Assembly (NCBI GenBank): GCA_030147455.1
Contig: JASKZU010000105.1
Span: forward strand, 1 to 6,027
Length of the DNA: 6,027 nt
Source: Planococcus sp. (in: firmicutes)
Lineage (GTDB): Bacteria; Bacillota; Bacilli; Bacillales_A; Planococcaceae
Direction of reading: 5' to 3'
Numbering within the stretch: the first letter of the stretch is position 1; each line of letters begins with the position of its first letter. A program made the position numbers and the translations under genes. Below, one piece after another: positions 5,187-6,027 of the stretch. Below the pieces are notes generated by a model, which did not search any database, was not told where the DNA came from, and worked only from the letters and a program-made list of their open reading frames with translations.

Positions 5187-6027
5187 TTAAAATGCCCAGT
5201 TACCGCCGCGGAAAATCGGTTCGCGGGTGCCATCTTCCAAGATGCCGTCAATATCCATCTCAGCAGAACCGACCATAAAGTCGACATGTGTGATGCTTTG
5301 GTTTAGACCATGAGCTGCAAGGTCCTCAGCAGACATCGTCTTGCCGCCTTCTAAGCAGAACGAGTAAGCACTGCCGATAGCAAAGTGGTTGGAAGCATTT
5401 TCGTCATACAGCGTATTGAAGAACAAGATGCCGGAATCAGAAATCGGCGAATGGTGGGGAACAAGCGCCACTTCTCCGAGGCGGTGTGAACCTTCATCTG
5501 TCGCCACTAATTCTTTCAGCACCTCTTCGCCTTGCTTAGCAGTGATGTCTGTGATGCGTCCATCCTGGAACGAAATTTTGAACTTATCGATAATGTTGCC
5601 GCCGTAGCTCAGTGGCTTGGTGCTTGAAACATGCCCATTGACCGCATCTTTATGCGGCACAGTAAACACTTCTTCAGTCGGCATATTGGCCATAAATGCA
5701 TGGCCTTTTTCATTGATTGAACCGGCTCCTGCCCACAGGTGGCCTTTTGGAAGCGTAACTTCCAAATCAGTGCCCGGTGCTGTGTAATGCAATTTTGCAT
5801 ATTGTTTGCTGTTCAAGTAGTCGACTTTCGTATGAAGCGTCCGGTCGTGTTCAAGCCAAGCTTCGATCGGCTCATCCACATCTGCACGGACTGCCTTGAA
5901 TACAGCATCCCAAAGGGAGTCGACTTGTTCGTTTTCCGGCAGTTCCGGGAACACTTTCGTGGCCCAATCTTTAGAAGGCGCGGCAAGGACCGACCAGCTG
6001 ATCTTGTCGGACTGTACATACTGGCGG
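5187..6027 (-). CDS. ampS: M29-family aminopeptidase (AmpS type), C-terminal part
   Basis: The gene is cut by the right edge: 279 codons plus stop are present in frame from 6026, against about 410 residues for the family, so roughly 130 N-terminal residues are missing. It is a cytosolic metallo-aminopeptidase that removes N-terminal amino acids from peptides. In the fragment (residue 1 = codon at 6026-6024), the six metal-site or catalytic residues of M29 are recognisable: E119 in NMPTEEVFT, E185 in LGEVAL, H214 in SNHFAIG, Y221 in AYS, and H247/D249 in THVDFMVGS. Their spacings (66, 29, 7, 26, 2) equal those I recall for the thermophilic M29 enzymes (E250, E316, H345, Y352, H378, D380). The protein ends in FRGGNWAF, typical of the family. 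No break is seen inside the fragment. It is followed on the same strand by the small membrane protein, 84 bases on. Confidence 0.94.
   Translation of the reverse strand, partial: RQYVQSDKISWSVLAAPSKDWATKVFPELPENEQVDSLWDAVFKAVRADVDEPIEAWLEHDRTLHTKVDYLNSKQYAKLHYTAPGTDLEVTLPKGHLWAGAGSINEKGHAFMANMPTEEVFTVPHKDAVNGHVSSTKPLSYGGNIIDKFKISFQDGRITDITAKQGEEVLKELVATDEGSHRLGEVALVPHHSPISDSGILFFNTLYDENASNHFAIGSAYSFCLEGGKTMSAEDLAAHGLNQSITHVDFMVGSAEMDIDGILEDGTREPIFRGGNWAF

Noticed and set aside
5813..6019. Alternative minus-strand frame beginning MYSPTRSAGRS at the right edge
   Set aside because: It is one frame off from the M29 aminopeptidase, whose reading frame continues open to the window end with family-like sequence (DKISWSVLAAPSKDWA).
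1..6027. Search for mobile elements, tRNA, rRNA, CRISPR arrays or toxin-antitoxin pairs
   Set aside because: No transposase, integrase, long terminal inverted repeats, regularly spaced repeats or cloverleaf-like sequence was seen by eye in any part of the window.

Overview
The window looks like chromosomal DNA from a low-to-moderate G+C Gram-positive bacterium of the Bacillales, most likely a Planococcus-like member of the Planococcaceae. This rests on the strong AGGAGG-type ribosome binding sites, the intrinsic hairpin-plus-T terminators, an MreBH-type actin homologue close in length and sequence to the Bacillus one, a YtiB-type carbonic anhydrase, and an M29 aminopeptidase of the AmpS type. 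The genus is an inference from overall similarity remembered for these families, not from a search.

Layout, left to right. Positions 1-125 (minus) hold the N-terminal end of a membrane protein resembling the tryptophan-rich sensory (TspO-like) family, cut by the window edge. Positions 126-310 are a divergent promoter region. Positions 311-3218 (plus) form an apparent three-gene unit: an M3-family oligoendopeptidase, a RimJ/RimL-like GNAT acetyltransferase that starts one base after the peptidase stop, and a DinB-family putative metal-dependent protein 75 bases further on. A strong bidirectional terminator at 3208-3236 closes this unit and also the convergent minus-strand unit, mreBH followed by a beta-carbonic anhydrase (4834 down to 3221). 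Upstream of mreBH, another near-perfect terminator (4922-4959) ends transcripts coming from the right: a 46-residue single-span membrane protein (5102 down to 4962) and, before it, the C-terminal two thirds of an M29 aminopeptidase (6027 down to 5187), cut by the right edge.

Most of this is housekeeping: peptide turnover (M3 and M29 metallopeptidases), protein or small-molecule N-acetylation, cell-shape control (MreBH) and CO2/bicarbonate interconversion. I see no insertion sequence, phage gene, CRISPR array, tRNA, rRNA or recognisable defence system. No stretch longer than 300 bases lacks a gene; the longest gap is 126-310. The points most worth a second look are the terminator hairpin that contains the stop codons of both convergent genes, the short membrane ORF with a histidine-rich tail, the mreBH/carbonic anhydrase pairing, and repeat elements in the divergent promoter region. 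I found no convincing evidence of a new biological system.
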